Source of the DNA: Brasilonema angustatum HA4187-MV1 | GTDB taxonomy: Bacteria > Cyanobacteriota > Cyanobacteriia > Cyanobacteriales > Nostocaceae | Assembly: GCA_019359695.1 (NCBI GenBank) | Contig: JAHHGV010000015.1 | Location: 101,824 to 165,823 of the forward strand | Direction: 5' to 3' | DNA: 64,000 nucleotides | In this document: positions 1 through 9,091 of the stretch, piece after piece | Position numbering within the stretch: the stretch's first letter is position 1 | Layout of the letters: each line of letters starts with the position of its first letter | Position numbers and translations under genes: made by a program | The notes under the pieces: model-generated | Seen by the model: only the letters and a program-made list of their open reading frames with translations | What the model was told of the DNA's origin: nothing | The model's database searches: none

Positions 1-1
1 T

Positions 2-400
2 TGGTCTAAGGCAGATACCACATGCCGTCCAACACACCGTTTTCTTTCAGCTTCGGAAGTACATGCTCTTGCACAAGGAAACCTGATTGAGATTGGTTCT
101 CATACTGTCAACCATCCTTTTCTCTCTACCCTGCCAGTGGCTAAACAGCAGTACGAACTACAGCAGAGTAAAACTTGCTTAGAAGAGATTACAGAACATA
201 CAGTAAAGAGCTTTGCTTATCCACATGGTGATTACACCACAGAAACAGTCGCTCTTGCTCGAAAGGAGGGATTTGCTTGTGCCTGCTCGATCATTCCTAA
301 GAAAGTTTGGCGAAATGCTGACTATTTTCAGTTACCTCGTGTTCCAATATACGATTGGGATGGTGAGGAATTTGCTAGGCAATTGTCAAATTGGTTCTAA
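2..400 (+). CDS. Polysaccharide deacetylase, C-terminal part (partial)
   Basis: The frame is open from the left edge, so the 5' end lies outside the window. The visible 132 residues contain the CE4/NodB-type metal motif SHTVNHP near the start (H-x3-H), followed by the conserved FAYPHGDY segment. These enzymes remove N- or O-acetyl groups from polysaccharides or peptidoglycan, usually outside the cytoplasm. It lies upstream of a long glycosyltransferase run on the same strand, so modification of the same exopolysaccharide is the likely job. The first Asp of the NodB motif is not visible. An ATG at 137 would remove the metal motif and is not the real start. Confidence 0.8.
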   Translation, partial: WSKADTTCRPTHRFLSASEVHALAQGNLIEIGSHTVNHPFLSTLPVAKQQYELQQSKTCLEEITEHTVKSFAYPHGDYTTETVALARKEGFACACSIIPKKVWRNADYFQLPRVPIYDWDGEEFARQLSNWF

Positions 401-509
401 AACTAAAGATTAACCAGTATCTTATTTTATAGTTTTCTAACCTTGGCTTTGGTACTCGTTGACATTCTGCGTTGAATCATTAGCTATTAATTGGTCATAA
501 AAATTCCCA

Positions 510-1520
510 ATGAGTGAACAAGATCTATATCAGTGTCTAATTACACCAATTCCAGAGGGCACTCCACGACCTTTATGGTCCGTCATGATTCCCACCTATA
601 ACTGTGCTGATTATTTGCGGAAGACATTAGCAAGTGTGTTAGCCCAAGATCCAGGACCAGAAATCATGCAGATTGAAGTAGTTGATGACTACTCCATGAA
701 GGATGATCCCAAAGCTGTGATTGAGGAACTAGGTCGTGATCGTGTTGGGTTCTATCGACAACAAGAAAATGTTGGACATGTTAAGAATTTTAATACTTGC
801 ATCCAACGAGCACAGGGAAAACTGATTCATCTACTGCACGGAGATGATTGCATAGGCTATGGTTTCTACCAAAAGATGCAAAGTACTTTTGATGCACATC
901 CAGAACTAGGTGCAGCTTTCTGTCGCCATATTCTCATGGATGAGCATGGTCATTGGCAATCTATTTCTGAGCTTCTACAACCTGAAAGCGGCATTATCGA
1001 CAATTGGTTAGAACGAATTGTTATGAAACAATATATCCAAACACCATCTATTGTCGTGCGACGTGACGTGTATGAAAAACTTGGAGGATTTGACCATCGC
1101 TTTGCTTATTACTATGAAGACTGGGAAATGTGGGTAAGAATAGCTACGCAATACCGAGTATGGTATGAGGTTGAGCCGTTAGCAATGTATCGACAACGCT
1201 CAGCATCCAACAGTGGACATACCGTGCGCACTGGTGAAAATATGCAAGAGGTACGAAAAGGTTTAGATATTGTTCAATCTTATCTACCTGCTTACATGCC
1301 CAAAACGACTGTTAGCAAACTTTTAAATGCAAATAGGAAGTATTCTGCACAATCTGCCCTGAAAATTGCATCCCAAATGCTTGTGATAGGTGATATATCT
1401 ACGGCTATTGTACAAATTCGAGAAGCATTAAAATGTAATTTGTCATTAGAAGTCATTGGATGGCTAGTTTATCTTGTTTCCAAAGGATTGATACGTCGAG
1501 TGTTGCAAACAGCAAAGTAA
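510..1520 (+). CDS. Family 2 glycosyltransferase
   Basis: GT-A fold glycosyltransferase of 336 residues, expected to add a sugar from a nucleotide donor to a growing lipid-linked glycan on the inner face of the membrane. The N-terminus shows the GT2 signature (WSVMIPTYNCADYLRKTL). The acidic donor/metal motif is HGDD near residue 110, and YEDWEMW near residue 207 carries the usual ED catalytic-base region. No convincing ribosome binding site precedes the ATG, but the whole GT2 domain lies downstream of it. It is followed 31 bases later by an HlpA-like transferase on the same strand, consistent with one polysaccharide operon. The donor and acceptor cannot be read from sequence. Confidence 0.88.
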   Translation: MSEQDLYQCLITPIPEGTPRPLWSVMIPTYNCADYLRKTLASVLAQDPGPEIMQIEVVDDYSMKDDPKAVIEELGRDRVGFYRQQENVGHVKNFNTCIQRAQGKLIHLLHGDDCIGYGFYQKMQSTFDAHPELGAAFCRHILMDEHGHWQSISELLQPESGIIDNWLERIVMKQYIQTPSIVVRRDVYEKLGGFDHRFAYYYEDWEMWVRIATQYRVWYEVEPLAMYRQRSASNSGHTVRTGENMQEVRKGLDIVQSYLPAYMPKTTVSKLLNANRKYSAQSALKIASQMLVIGDISTAIVQIREALKCNLSLEVIGWLVYLVSKGLIRRVLQTAK

Positions 1521-1551
1521 TTATATGTGGAATTGAGGAAAGAACTTAGCA

Positions 1552-2517
1552 ATGAATTCAATAACACCACTTAAGACACCTGTTACTTTTTTAATTTTTA
1601 ACCGTCCCGATCTGACAGAGATTGTATTTAAAGCGATCGCTCAAGCTAAACCCCAAAAGCTATTTGTTATAGCTGATGGACCGCGCTTTCCAGAAGAAGT
1701 GGAAAAGTGTGAGAAAACGAGAGCAATTATTGAGAAAGTAGATTGGGATTGTGAGGTTATCACTAACTATTCTGAGAAGAATTTAGGCTGCGGTCGGCGC
1801 GAAGCAAGTGGATTCGATTGGGTTTTTTCTCAAGTTGAAGAAGCAATTTTTTTAGAGGATGATACACTCCCAGCTCCTTCTTTCTTTAATTTTTGCCAGA
1901 TTATGCTAGACCGTTATCGTTATGATGAACGAGTTATGCATATCAACGGCGATAACTCTGTTAATCAGGATAGAACTAGTGATAGTTATTACTTTTCCAA
2001 ATATATGCATGGTTGGGGTTGGGCTTCTTGGCGAAGAGCCTGGCAGCACTATGACTACTATATGAAGACTTGGCCTGAGTTTAAGAAAGCAGCTTTACTA
2101 AAATATATATGTGAAAATCAAAACGAGCAAAAGTACTGGACAGGTTTATTTGACCAAATGCATGAAGATCCACAAATATTGGATACCTGGGATGTTCAGT
2201 GGATGTATACAGTTTGGTCTCAAGGCGGTTTAGTTATTGCACCAAATAAAAATCTTATTTCAAATCTAGGTTTTAACCGCCCAGATGCCGTTCATACATT
2301 TGGTAATGATCCAAGATCAAGATTAACAACAACAGACATTTGGGAGGTCAGTCATCCTTCGTTTGTTGTGGAAGATCGAGAGGCTGATCAACACACCTTT
2401 AAGCATATTTTTCAAGTTCAAGTTGATCCATTGATGAAAATTTATCGTCGTTTTTCTTTAATTAAGAAAAAGTCTAGCTTTATCTCTAAACTACCTAAAT
2501 TTTCCGTTTGCGACTAA
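1552..2517 (+). CDS. HlpA-like / GT2-like glycosyltransferase, copy 1
   Basis: Protein of 321 residues belonging to the glycosyltransferases often annotated 'hemolytic protein HlpA-like' in cyanobacteria. Visible marks are FLIFNRPD at the N-terminus, a long DW-x-CEVI-x-NYS-x2-NLGC block, the acidic LEDD motif near residue 102 that should bind the nucleotide-sugar metal, and WGWASWRRAWQ. It is a close paralogue of the gene starting at 2783, with the same block order and spacing, so the pair arose by tandem duplication. A transferase role in exopolysaccharide assembly is inferred from fold and context; haemolysis is not implied. A HIP1 octamer lies inside the gene. Confidence 0.82.
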   Translation: MNSITPLKTPVTFLIFNRPDLTEIVFKAIAQAKPQKLFVIADGPRFPEEVEKCEKTRAIIEKVDWDCEVITNYSEKNLGCGRREASGFDWVFSQVEEAIFLEDDTLPAPSFFNFCQIMLDRYRYDERVMHINGDNSVNQDRTSDSYYFSKYMHGWGWASWRRAWQHYDYYMKTWPEFKKAALLKYICENQNEQKYWTGLFDQMHEDPQILDTWDVQWMYTVWSQGGLVIAPNKNLISNLGFNRPDAVHTFGNDPRSRLTTTDIWEVSHPSFVVEDREADQHTFKHIFQVQVDPLMKIYRRFSLIKKKSSFISKLPKFSVCD

Positions 2518-2542
2518 GGGTAATAAAATTCTTTACAAAATC

Positions 2543-2574
2543 AGTCTTTCTCTGCAGTAGTCTTTCTCTGCAGT
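2543..2574. repeat. Two perfect 16-bp tandem repeats
   Basis: The unit agtctttctctgcagt occurs twice head to tail just after the first HlpA-like gene. The rest of the 265-base gap to the paralogue shows no gene I can support. Confidence 0.9.
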
Positions 2575-2782
2575 AAAAGATGCACAATTGTTCAACAGTT
2601 CCTTTTTAAATCCTTGCATAAATAGAGTTGGAACGACGAAAGAGAAAGCATAATGAAAAAGAGAAAATGGTGACTAATTCCACAAAAAAAACTATTTCTG
2701 TTGTTTGTGCTGCCGATGATAGATATGCCATGTCTTTGAATGAAAAATAGAAAGTGGTACTTACTTCAGCAAAAGGATCTAT

Positions 2783-3697
2783 ATGCAAACTCCAGTAGCA
2801 TTTATCATCTTCAAAAGACCTCATACAACTGAAAAAGTATTTGAAGCAATTCGCCAAGCTAAACCACCAAAACTTTTTGTCATCGCAGATGGAGCCCGTG
2901 CTGAACGTCCTGGTGAGGCAGAAAAGTGCGAAGCTACTCGTGCAATTATAGAGCGAGTTGATTGGAATTGCGAAGTTATCAAAAACTACTCTGATACCAA
3001 CTTGGGCTGTGCCAAACGTGTATCCAGTGGTATTGATTGGGTTTTTAGCAATGTTGAAGAGGCAATTATTTTAGAGGACGATTGCGTACCTCATCCTACA
3101 TTTTTCCCATTTTGTGAAGAATTACTTGAGAAATATAGATATGATTCCCGAGTTGCCTCCATTTCTGGGTCAAATTATCAGTTTGGGCATAGACGAACAA
3201 ATTATAGTTACTACTTTTCTATCTACAACCACTGCTGGGGTTGGGCAAGCTGGAGACGTGCTTGGCAGCACTTTGATATTTATATGAAGCTTTGGCCACA
3301 GATTCAAGCGGAAGGTTATCTGAACGATATTTTAAGAGACTATAAGGCAGTCAAATATTGGAGTAATCTTTTTCAGTCTGTTTTTGAAAATCCTTCAGAT
3401 AGAATTTGGGATTATCAATGGACATTTGCTTGTTGGATACAGAGTAGTCTAAGTATTATTCCCAATACAAATTTAATTTCTAACATTGGCTTTGGTCTAG
3501 AATCGACTCATTTCACTTCTAAAAAAGTAAGCCCTTATATCAATATGCCTATAGAGGCAATGCAATTTCCTCTCAAGGATCCACCCTTCATGGTTAGCAA
3601 TGTAAACGCAGATAATTTCACACAAAAAACGTTGTTTAAGCAAACTGTACTCCAAGTTATTAAACAGAGGATAAAAAAAATAATAAAAGCCAACTAA
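2783..3697 (+). CDS. HlpA-like / GT2-like glycosyltransferase, copy 2
   Basis: Paralogue of the preceding transferase (304 residues). It keeps FIIFKRPH, IADGAR, NLGC, DWVFSNVEEAI, LEDD near residue 94 and WGWASWRRAWQHFD. The C-terminal third diverges, which suggests different acceptor specificity after duplication. Its ATG gives a start equivalent to that of copy 1. It lies in the same orientation but is separated by 265 bases, so it may have its own promoter. A role in building or decorating the exopolysaccharide repeat unit is inferred from the neighbours. Confidence 0.82.
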   Translation: MQTPVAFIIFKRPHTTEKVFEAIRQAKPPKLFVIADGARAERPGEAEKCEATRAIIERVDWNCEVIKNYSDTNLGCAKRVSSGIDWVFSNVEEAIILEDDCVPHPTFFPFCEELLEKYRYDSRVASISGSNYQFGHRRTNYSYYFSIYNHCWGWASWRRAWQHFDIYMKLWPQIQAEGYLNDILRDYKAVKYWSNLFQSVFENPSDRIWDYQWTFACWIQSSLSIIPNTNLISNIGFGLESTHFTSKKVSPYINMPIEAMQFPLKDPPFMVSNVNADNFTQKTLFKQTVLQVIKQRIKKIIKAN

Positions 3698-3814
3698 CGT
3701 CTGGGATAAAAGTGTAAACAGTATTTTTGAAGTATAGATGTTTGCTTTAGATGCATAAAATTAATCTACTAATCATCAAATATTTATGTATATAAATATT
3801 TGGAAATAAGCTGG

Positions 3815-4090
3815 ATTAATCTGAACTTCCCCTCAAGCAAAAAGAGCTAACTGTTAACCAGAGCGATTTTCAACGTTTTTCGATTCGCCCTTACGCTCTT
3901 ACAAATTGTCAAAGGGTCTAGATGAGCGAATTTGAGGCGTTGACCCGCCAATTCTTGGTTTACCACAGATGTGCCAATAGTTCTATCGTTTACATGGGTA
4001 CACAAATCTATGCGTCAAGATCTAGGTTTATTGCTTAGCAAGGGTTTAAGGCTTGTTTAGTACATTGGCACCAAGTAAGTTCAGATTAAT
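3815..4090. mobile_element. MITE-like element, 14-bp terminal inverted repeats
   Basis: A 276-bp segment is bounded by ATTAATCTGAACTT on the left and its exact complement AAGTTCAGATTAAT on the right. It lies in the 436-base gap between the second HlpA-like gene and the polymerase gene and holds no open frame of note. Size, perfect terminal inverted repeats and lack of coding content fit a non-autonomous transposable element or an IS remnant. I see no clear target-site duplication. The remainder of the gap is AT-rich and appears to be non-coding. Confidence 0.6.
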
Positions 4091-4133
4091 ATTGACTTCA
4101 ATTGAAAAATATGTGATTTTCTTATGATGAAAA

Positions 4134-5441
4134 ATGAAAATTAAAATTTTTTACATACCTACATTTTTAGTAGTGACTGACCTTATCTTATCGCTTCCTC
4201 AACTTAACTTAGGTGTAATTGGAGCAACCAGACTGGTTTTTCTTCCACTTTTAGTCCTTGTTTTGATTGAGCAATTAAGGAAAGTTGATGAAAAGAGAAT
4301 AAAATTTGCAATTAGTATGAGCTGGCCATTGCTGCTACTTCCGATACTTTTTTTGTTCCAAATCGTAGCAATTCCTCCAGCCGCTGTGCCAATTCATCTT
4401 TCTGGTTGTACAAAGTATATTTTCTGGTCTCTGCTGTATCTATCTACAGTACTGAGTTTAAATAGTCAAACAATCCATTTAATTAGGAAGATTTTGTTCT
4501 TTACATTACTATTAGTCTTTCTCGCAACTATTGTTCAGTATCCAATAGTCATTCAGCGTTCATCTCAGAGTTTATCTAATATCATTGCCTCCTATGGTAC
4601 TCAGGAAAAGGATATTTTCGGTCTATTTGCCTCTGCTAACGAAGATGCTAATAGCTTAATGACTTTATTTCCGCTTGCCTTATTTTATATCAGACAAAAA
4701 TCAGGTCTTAAAAGACTGGTATTAAAGGTTATTTTATTACTCTATATTCCTCCGCTCTTGTTTCTCAATGGAACAAGAACAGCGCTGTTTATAACATTTC
4801 CAATTATTTTGTTTTTATTTCATTTTACTTTCTCTATTAAGAATTTTACGAGACTTGTTCCATTCCTTGTTATCTTTATTTTGATATACAATGTGTATGT
4901 TGTTAGCTTTGCTGAATCCTCTTTTTCTAAGGAGTCTGAAGGTGAAGGAACTTGGGGATTTCGTGTAGAAAGAGTATGGACTCCTACTAGTAATTATACA
5001 TCTGAAAATTCACCTATTTTCGGTTTTGGTTCCCGTGGTTGGGAATATGTTTGTCGTATCAATGGAATTGTCAGAGGTGCTGGCGAAGATAATCCATTTG
5101 AAGTTATTCCCGCACATAATGTATATGTTTGGACTTATGTGTCGTGGGGAATAGTTGGATTTTCGATATATTTAGGATTTCTTCTTACTCTCTTGAAAGA
5201 ATCTTTTCAGTTATCAATATTTCCACAGCAGGAGGTTTCACTGTTTGGCAAAACATTATTTTGTTGTATTGTTGCATATTGTATTTGGGCATTTATCTCT
5301 AATGCCTACATTGAAGCAGGATGGGATATTCTGTTTGTGATTGGAATTCTAATTGCCTCAGTGAAAATGACAGCTTTACTCACTCGATACAGAATTAATC
5401 TACCTAGTAACCAAAAAGATATTCAGGAACAATCATGTTAG
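4134..5441 (+). CDS. O-antigen ligase / Wzy-type polymerase family membrane protein
   Basis: Very hydrophobic protein of 435 residues with about ten membrane spans. Typical Wzy/WaaL marks are the basic LNGTRTALF segment between central helices, a large periplasmic loop containing FGFGSRGWE and ending in PAHNVYVWTYVSWGIVGF (the conserved H-N), and a final helix pair. Such proteins polymerise lipid-linked repeat units or ligate glycan to an acceptor in the periplasm. Among glycosyltransferases and upstream of an initiating sugar transferase, repeat-unit polymerisation is the likelier role, but polymerase and ligase cannot be separated by sequence alone. A second in-frame ATG nearby leaves a few residues of doubt about the start. 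Confidence 0.82.
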   Translation: MKIKIFYIPTFLVVTDLILSLPQLNLGVIGATRLVFLPLLVLVLIEQLRKVDEKRIKFAISMSWPLLLLPILFLFQIVAIPPAAVPIHLSGCTKYIFWSLLYLSTVLSLNSQTIHLIRKILFFTLLLVFLATIVQYPIVIQRSSQSLSNIIASYGTQEKDIFGLFASANEDANSLMTLFPLALFYIRQKSGLKRLVLKVILLLYIPPLLFLNGTRTALFITFPIILFLFHFTFSIKNFTRLVPFLVIFILIYNVYVVSFAESSFSKESEGEGTWGFRVERVWTPTSNYTSENSPIFGFGSRGWEYVCRINGIVRGAGEDNPFEVIPAHNVYVWTYVSWGIVGFSIYLGFLLTLLKESFQLSIFPQQEVSLFGKTLFCCIVAYCIWAFISNAYIEAGWDILFVIGILIASVKMTALLTRYRINLPSNQKDIQEQSC

Positions 5442-5559
5442 AAGATTTTCCATTTTATTCCGAAAACTCATAAATAATTTAATGCAAAATTAAGATTTTT
5501 TAAGTATGTCTTGAAAGATAGAAAATAAGAATAATTTAGAGCAAAGAGGAAATTAATCT

Positions 5560-6828
5560 ATGAAAGTTTTACAGATGAGTACTTACGATAACGGAGGAGC
5601 AGGTCGGGCTGTATACCGACTTCATCAAGGTTTACACAGTATAGGCATCAATTCCCAACTTTTAGTACAAGCCAAAAATAGTGATGATAAAACAGTTATT
5701 GCTCAACACACTAAGTTAGAAAAGGGAATTGCCAAGCTTAGACCATCTTTAAGTAGACTGCTACTAAATTTTTATCCCCAGCGAGAACTGACTGACTATT
5801 ATTTATCTTGGCTTCCAGATAGAGTCCGTCCTCAAGTTAAACAACTCAATCCTGATATCGTGAATCTGCACTGGATTTGTAATGGTTATTTAGAGGTTGA
5901 AACCATTGCAAAGTTAAATAAGCCTATAGTCTGGACTCTTCATGATATGTGGGCATTTACGGGGGGCTGTCATTATAGCCAGAACTGCGATCGCTACATA
6001 AATTCTTGTGGCGCTTGTCCCCAACTTAATAGTCAAAAAGAAAAAGATTTATCTCGCTGGCAATGGCAACGTAAAGCCAAAGCTTGGCAAGAAGCTGATA
6101 TCACACTCGTCTCTCCTAGCTCATGGCTTGCTAAATGTGCTCAAGCCAGTTCTATTTTCCGAAATACGCGAGTAGAAGTCATTCCTAATGGTCTTGATAC
6201 TAAAAAATACAAGCCAGTCAATAAACATATAGCAAGAGAGTTACTCAATCTACCTCAAGATAAGCAACTTATTGTTTTCGGAGCAGTTAATGCAACACAA
6301 CATAAGAGAAAAGGATTTAGTTTATTACAGGCAGCACTGCAAGATTTAAGTAAATCTGTCTGGCAGGATAAATTAGAACTAGTTATATTTGGCTCTTCAC
6401 AATCTGAAAATCAGATTGACTTAGGCTTTCGCACTCATTACACAGGTAAATTAGGAGATGATGTTTCATTATCTTTAGTTTATTCGGCAGCAGATGTTTT
6501 CATTGCACCTTCAATTGAGGATAACTTGCCTAACACTGTGATGGAAGCTATTGCTTGTGGTACTCCTTGCATTGCTTTTCATATTGGTGGTATGCCTGAT
6601 ATGATTGAGCACCAGAAAAATGGTTATTTAGCTCAACCCTACAAGATAGAAGATTTGGGTTATGGAATTGCTTGGGTCTTAGAAAACACAGAGCGATATC
6701 AAAAACTTTGTCATCATGCTCGTGAGAAAGCAGAACAAGAATTTACTATACAAATCCAAGCCCAACGGTATCTATCTTTGTACACTGAGATTTTAAGTAG
6801 AGCAAGCCGAAAAAAATATATCTCTTGA
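5560..6828 (+). CDS. Family 4 glycosyltransferase (GT-B fold)
   Basis: Protein of 422 residues with the two Rossmann domains of GT4 enzymes. The N-terminal acceptor domain begins with MSTYDNGGAGRAVYRLHQGL (glycine loop), and LHDMWAFTGGCHYS is typical of WcaC-like transferases. The donor domain carries PSIEDNLPNTVMEAIACGTP, the E-x7-E element that contacts the nucleotide sugar. It is expected to work at the cytoplasmic membrane face as a retaining transferase. An AGAGGAA ribosome binding site precedes the ATG. It is 118 bases downstream of the polymerase gene and oriented with the cluster. Confidence 0.88.
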   Translation: MKVLQMSTYDNGGAGRAVYRLHQGLHSIGINSQLLVQAKNSDDKTVIAQHTKLEKGIAKLRPSLSRLLLNFYPQRELTDYYLSWLPDRVRPQVKQLNPDIVNLHWICNGYLEVETIAKLNKPIVWTLHDMWAFTGGCHYSQNCDRYINSCGACPQLNSQKEKDLSRWQWQRKAKAWQEADITLVSPSSWLAKCAQASSIFRNTRVEVIPNGLDTKKYKPVNKHIARELLNLPQDKQLIVFGAVNATQHKRKGFSLLQAALQDLSKSVWQDKLELVIFGSSQSENQIDLGFRTHYTGKLGDDVSLSLVYSAADVFIAPSIEDNLPNTVMEAIACGTPCIAFHIGGMPDMIEHQKNGYLAQPYKIEDLGYGIAWVLENTERYQKLCHHAREKAEQEFTIQIQAQRYLSLYTEILSRASRKKYIS

Positions 6829-6908
6829 AAAAAATCAAAAATAATGTGTCTGTGGTTTCTCATTTCAATCTCGTCATTTCTATCAACTTTCCATTAAGCT
6901 AATTTATC

Positions 6909-7736
6909 ATGACTCATCAAATGTATCCTAAAATATCCATCATTACCCCCTCTTACAATCAAGGTAATTATATAGACTTCGCTATCCAAAGCGTAATAGA
7001 ACAAAAATATCCCAACTTTGAACATATCATTCTAGATAATTGTTCAACAGATAAAACTATTGAATATCTCAAAAAATACGACCATCTAATTTGGAAATCT
7101 GAGCGTGATAGGGGTCAAAGTGACGCTCTTAACAAAGGCTTTAGTATGGCGACAGGGGACATAGTAGGTTGGCTCAATGCAGACGACAAATATCTTCCTG
7201 GATGCTTTCAAAAGATAGCAAACTGCTTCGCAGAAGCTCCTGAAAGTGATATTGCTTATGGAGACTATCGTTGGATAAATGAAAAGGGAGATGTTTTTCA
7301 ATCCCGAAGAGAAATCGATTTTGACCATTTCATACTGAAATATCTTCATGTTTTATATATACCCAGTACTTCTACATTCTTTAAACGAAGGATATTTGAT
7401 GAAGGAAACTTTTTAGATGATTCTTTTCAGTATGCTATGGATTACGAATTCTTTCTGAGATTAGCTCTGAAAAGATACAAATTTATTCACGTTCATTCTT
7501 ATCTAGCAGATTTTAGATGGCATACAGAAAATAAATCTGTAGTTTCATTGAAGAAACAAATTAATGAACAAGAAATTGCTTTACTACGTCATGATGAATT
7601 ATTGCAAAAAATACCATCATCTGCGCGACCGTCTTTACGACAAATGTTGAAATTAATGGCACGTGGCAAGCGTTACCTTCTCAAAGGAATGAAAGGTTAT
7701 TACTTTAATCAATGGCAACACCAAGCTGTTGATTAA
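6909..7736 (+). CDS. Family 2 glycosyltransferase
   Basis: A compact inverting GT2 of 275 residues. The Rossmann-like start ISIITPSYNQGNYIDFAIQSV is followed by DNCSTDKT and GQSDALNKGF. The metal/donor motif is LNADDKYLPG near residue 92, and MDYEFFLRLAL near residue 180 lies where the catalytic base is expected. It is followed 20 bases later by a GT4 gene, indicating cotranscription. Substrate unknown; transfer of a hexose during exopolysaccharide repeat-unit assembly is inferred from the neighbourhood. Confidence 0.88.
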   Translation: MTHQMYPKISIITPSYNQGNYIDFAIQSVIEQKYPNFEHIILDNCSTDKTIEYLKKYDHLIWKSERDRGQSDALNKGFSMATGDIVGWLNADDKYLPGCFQKIANCFAEAPESDIAYGDYRWINEKGDVFQSRREIDFDHFILKYLHVLYIPSTSTFFKRRIFDEGNFLDDSFQYAMDYEFFLRLALKRYKFIHVHSYLADFRWHTENKSVVSLKKQINEQEIALLRHDELLQKIPSSARPSLRQMLKLMARGKRYLLKGMKGYYFNQWQHQAVD

Positions 7737-7756
7737 AATACAGGAGTCAGACAATT

Positions 7757-8929
7757 GTGCGCATCTTAATTTTACATAATCGCTATCAAATTGGTGGTGG
7801 CGAAGATGTCACCATGCAAACAGAAAAAGCCCTTCTAGAGGCAAATGGTCACACTATAGCTTTACTGGAAGTCAATAATGACAATATTACGAGTTCTTTA
7901 GAAAAACTTAAGGCAGCTGTCAGTGCCATTTATTCCCTCTCATCAAAACAGTTAGTACTTGCAGAAATTGCCAGGTTTCAACCTGACGTTGTGCATATAC
8001 ATAACTTTTTCCCACTGCTTTCGCCTTCCGTTCACTATGCCTGTCAGGAGGTAGGTATACCAGTCGTACAAACGCTGCATAACTATCGTTTATTTTGTCT
8101 CAATTCCTATTTCTTTCGAGAGGGCAAGGTGTGTGAAGACTGTCTTGGAAAATCTTTTCCTTGGCCTGGTATTTTTCACGGTTGTTATCGGGATAGTAAA
8201 ACAGGGGCAAGTGTCGTTGCAACGATGCAATTTGTACATCGATTTCTAGAAACCTGGGAAAACAATGTAGACCAATACATCACCATTACAGAGTTTGCTC
8301 GCAAAAAATTTATTCAAGCAAACTTGCCTCCATCAAAGCTTACTGTCAAACCAAATTTTATCTATCCTGACCCTGGTGAAGGTAATGGAAAAGGTAAATA
8401 TGCGCTGTTTGTGGGTCGCCTGTCGCCTGAAAAAGGAATAAAAACACTTATAAAAGCTTGGGAAAAACTTGGCAGACAAATTCCTTTGAAGATTGTGGGA
8501 GATGGTCCGTTAGCCGATCAAGTAAAACAAGCAGCTAATAAATTTTCCCAAGTGGAATACCTTGGACGTAGATCGGTACAAGAAGTGCATTCTTTGATGG
8601 GTGAAGCCATGTTTTTAGTCTTTCCGTCAGAATGGTATGAAACCTTTGGTCTTGTAGCTATTGAGGCTTTTGCTAAAGGTACTCCTGTGCTCGCGGCAAA
8701 TATCGGTGCAATAGCAGAGATTGTAGATCCTGGTAGAACTGGGTTTTACTTCCGTCCTGGTGATGCGGATGATTTAATAGCCAAGGTGGAGTGGATTTTA
8801 GCGAATCCAGGAAAGCTCACTCATATGCGGCGAGAAGCTAGATCTGAGTTTGAAGCAAAGTACACGGCACAAAAAAATTACCAGATGTTGATGGATATTT
8901 ATAACCGAGTTGTCAACTGTAAGAGGTGA
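7757..8929 (+). CDS. Family 4 glycosyltransferase
   Basis: GT-B glycosyltransferase of 390 residues. The start is GTG, chosen because a CAGGAG ribosome binding site sits about ten bases upstream and the frame then gives the standard GT4 beginning MRILILHNRYQIGGGEDV. Other marks are VHIHNFFPLLSP, the donor-domain start FVGRLSPEKGIKTLI, and PSEWYETFGLVAIEAFAKGTP, whose two glutamates form the E-x7-E nucleotide-sugar motif. A strong hairpin terminator follows the gene, so this is probably the end of the first glycosyltransferase transcription unit. Confidence 0.88.
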   Translation: MRILILHNRYQIGGGEDVTMQTEKALLEANGHTIALLEVNNDNITSSLEKLKAAVSAIYSLSSKQLVLAEIARFQPDVVHIHNFFPLLSPSVHYACQEVGIPVVQTLHNYRLFCLNSYFFREGKVCEDCLGKSFPWPGIFHGCYRDSKTGASVVATMQFVHRFLETWENNVDQYITITEFARKKFIQANLPPSKLTVKPNFIYPDPGEGNGKGKYALFVGRLSPEKGIKTLIKAWEKLGRQIPLKIVGDGPLADQVKQAANKFSQVEYLGRRSVQEVHSLMGEAMFLVFPSEWYETFGLVAIEAFAKGTPVLAANIGAIAEIVDPGRTGFYFRPGDADDLIAKVEWILANPGKLTHMRREARSEFEAKYTAQKNYQMLMDIYNRVVNCKR

Positions 8930-8996
8930 GTTAATGATGACCTAGCAAACGTGATCAAACTTATCTTGAAATTAAATATGCGTGTTGCAATTATAG

Positions 8997-9040
8997 CGGG
9001 TTCAGGCAGATTCATCTGTTCTGAACCCGTAACTTTTTTA
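8997..9040 (+). terminator. Rho-independent-type terminator
   Basis: A perfect 9-bp stem (CGGGTTCAG pairing with CTGAACCCG), extended by an inner GCAGA/TCTGT pairing, is followed by AACTTTTTTA. It lies about 70 bases after the GT4 stop, which fits termination of the upstream glycosyltransferase unit and separation from the WecG-type gene. Confidence 0.7.
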
Positions 9041-9091
9041 GCAACTCCAGTATGCGTAATGTACGTCCTGACACGGAGATACTAATACTAC

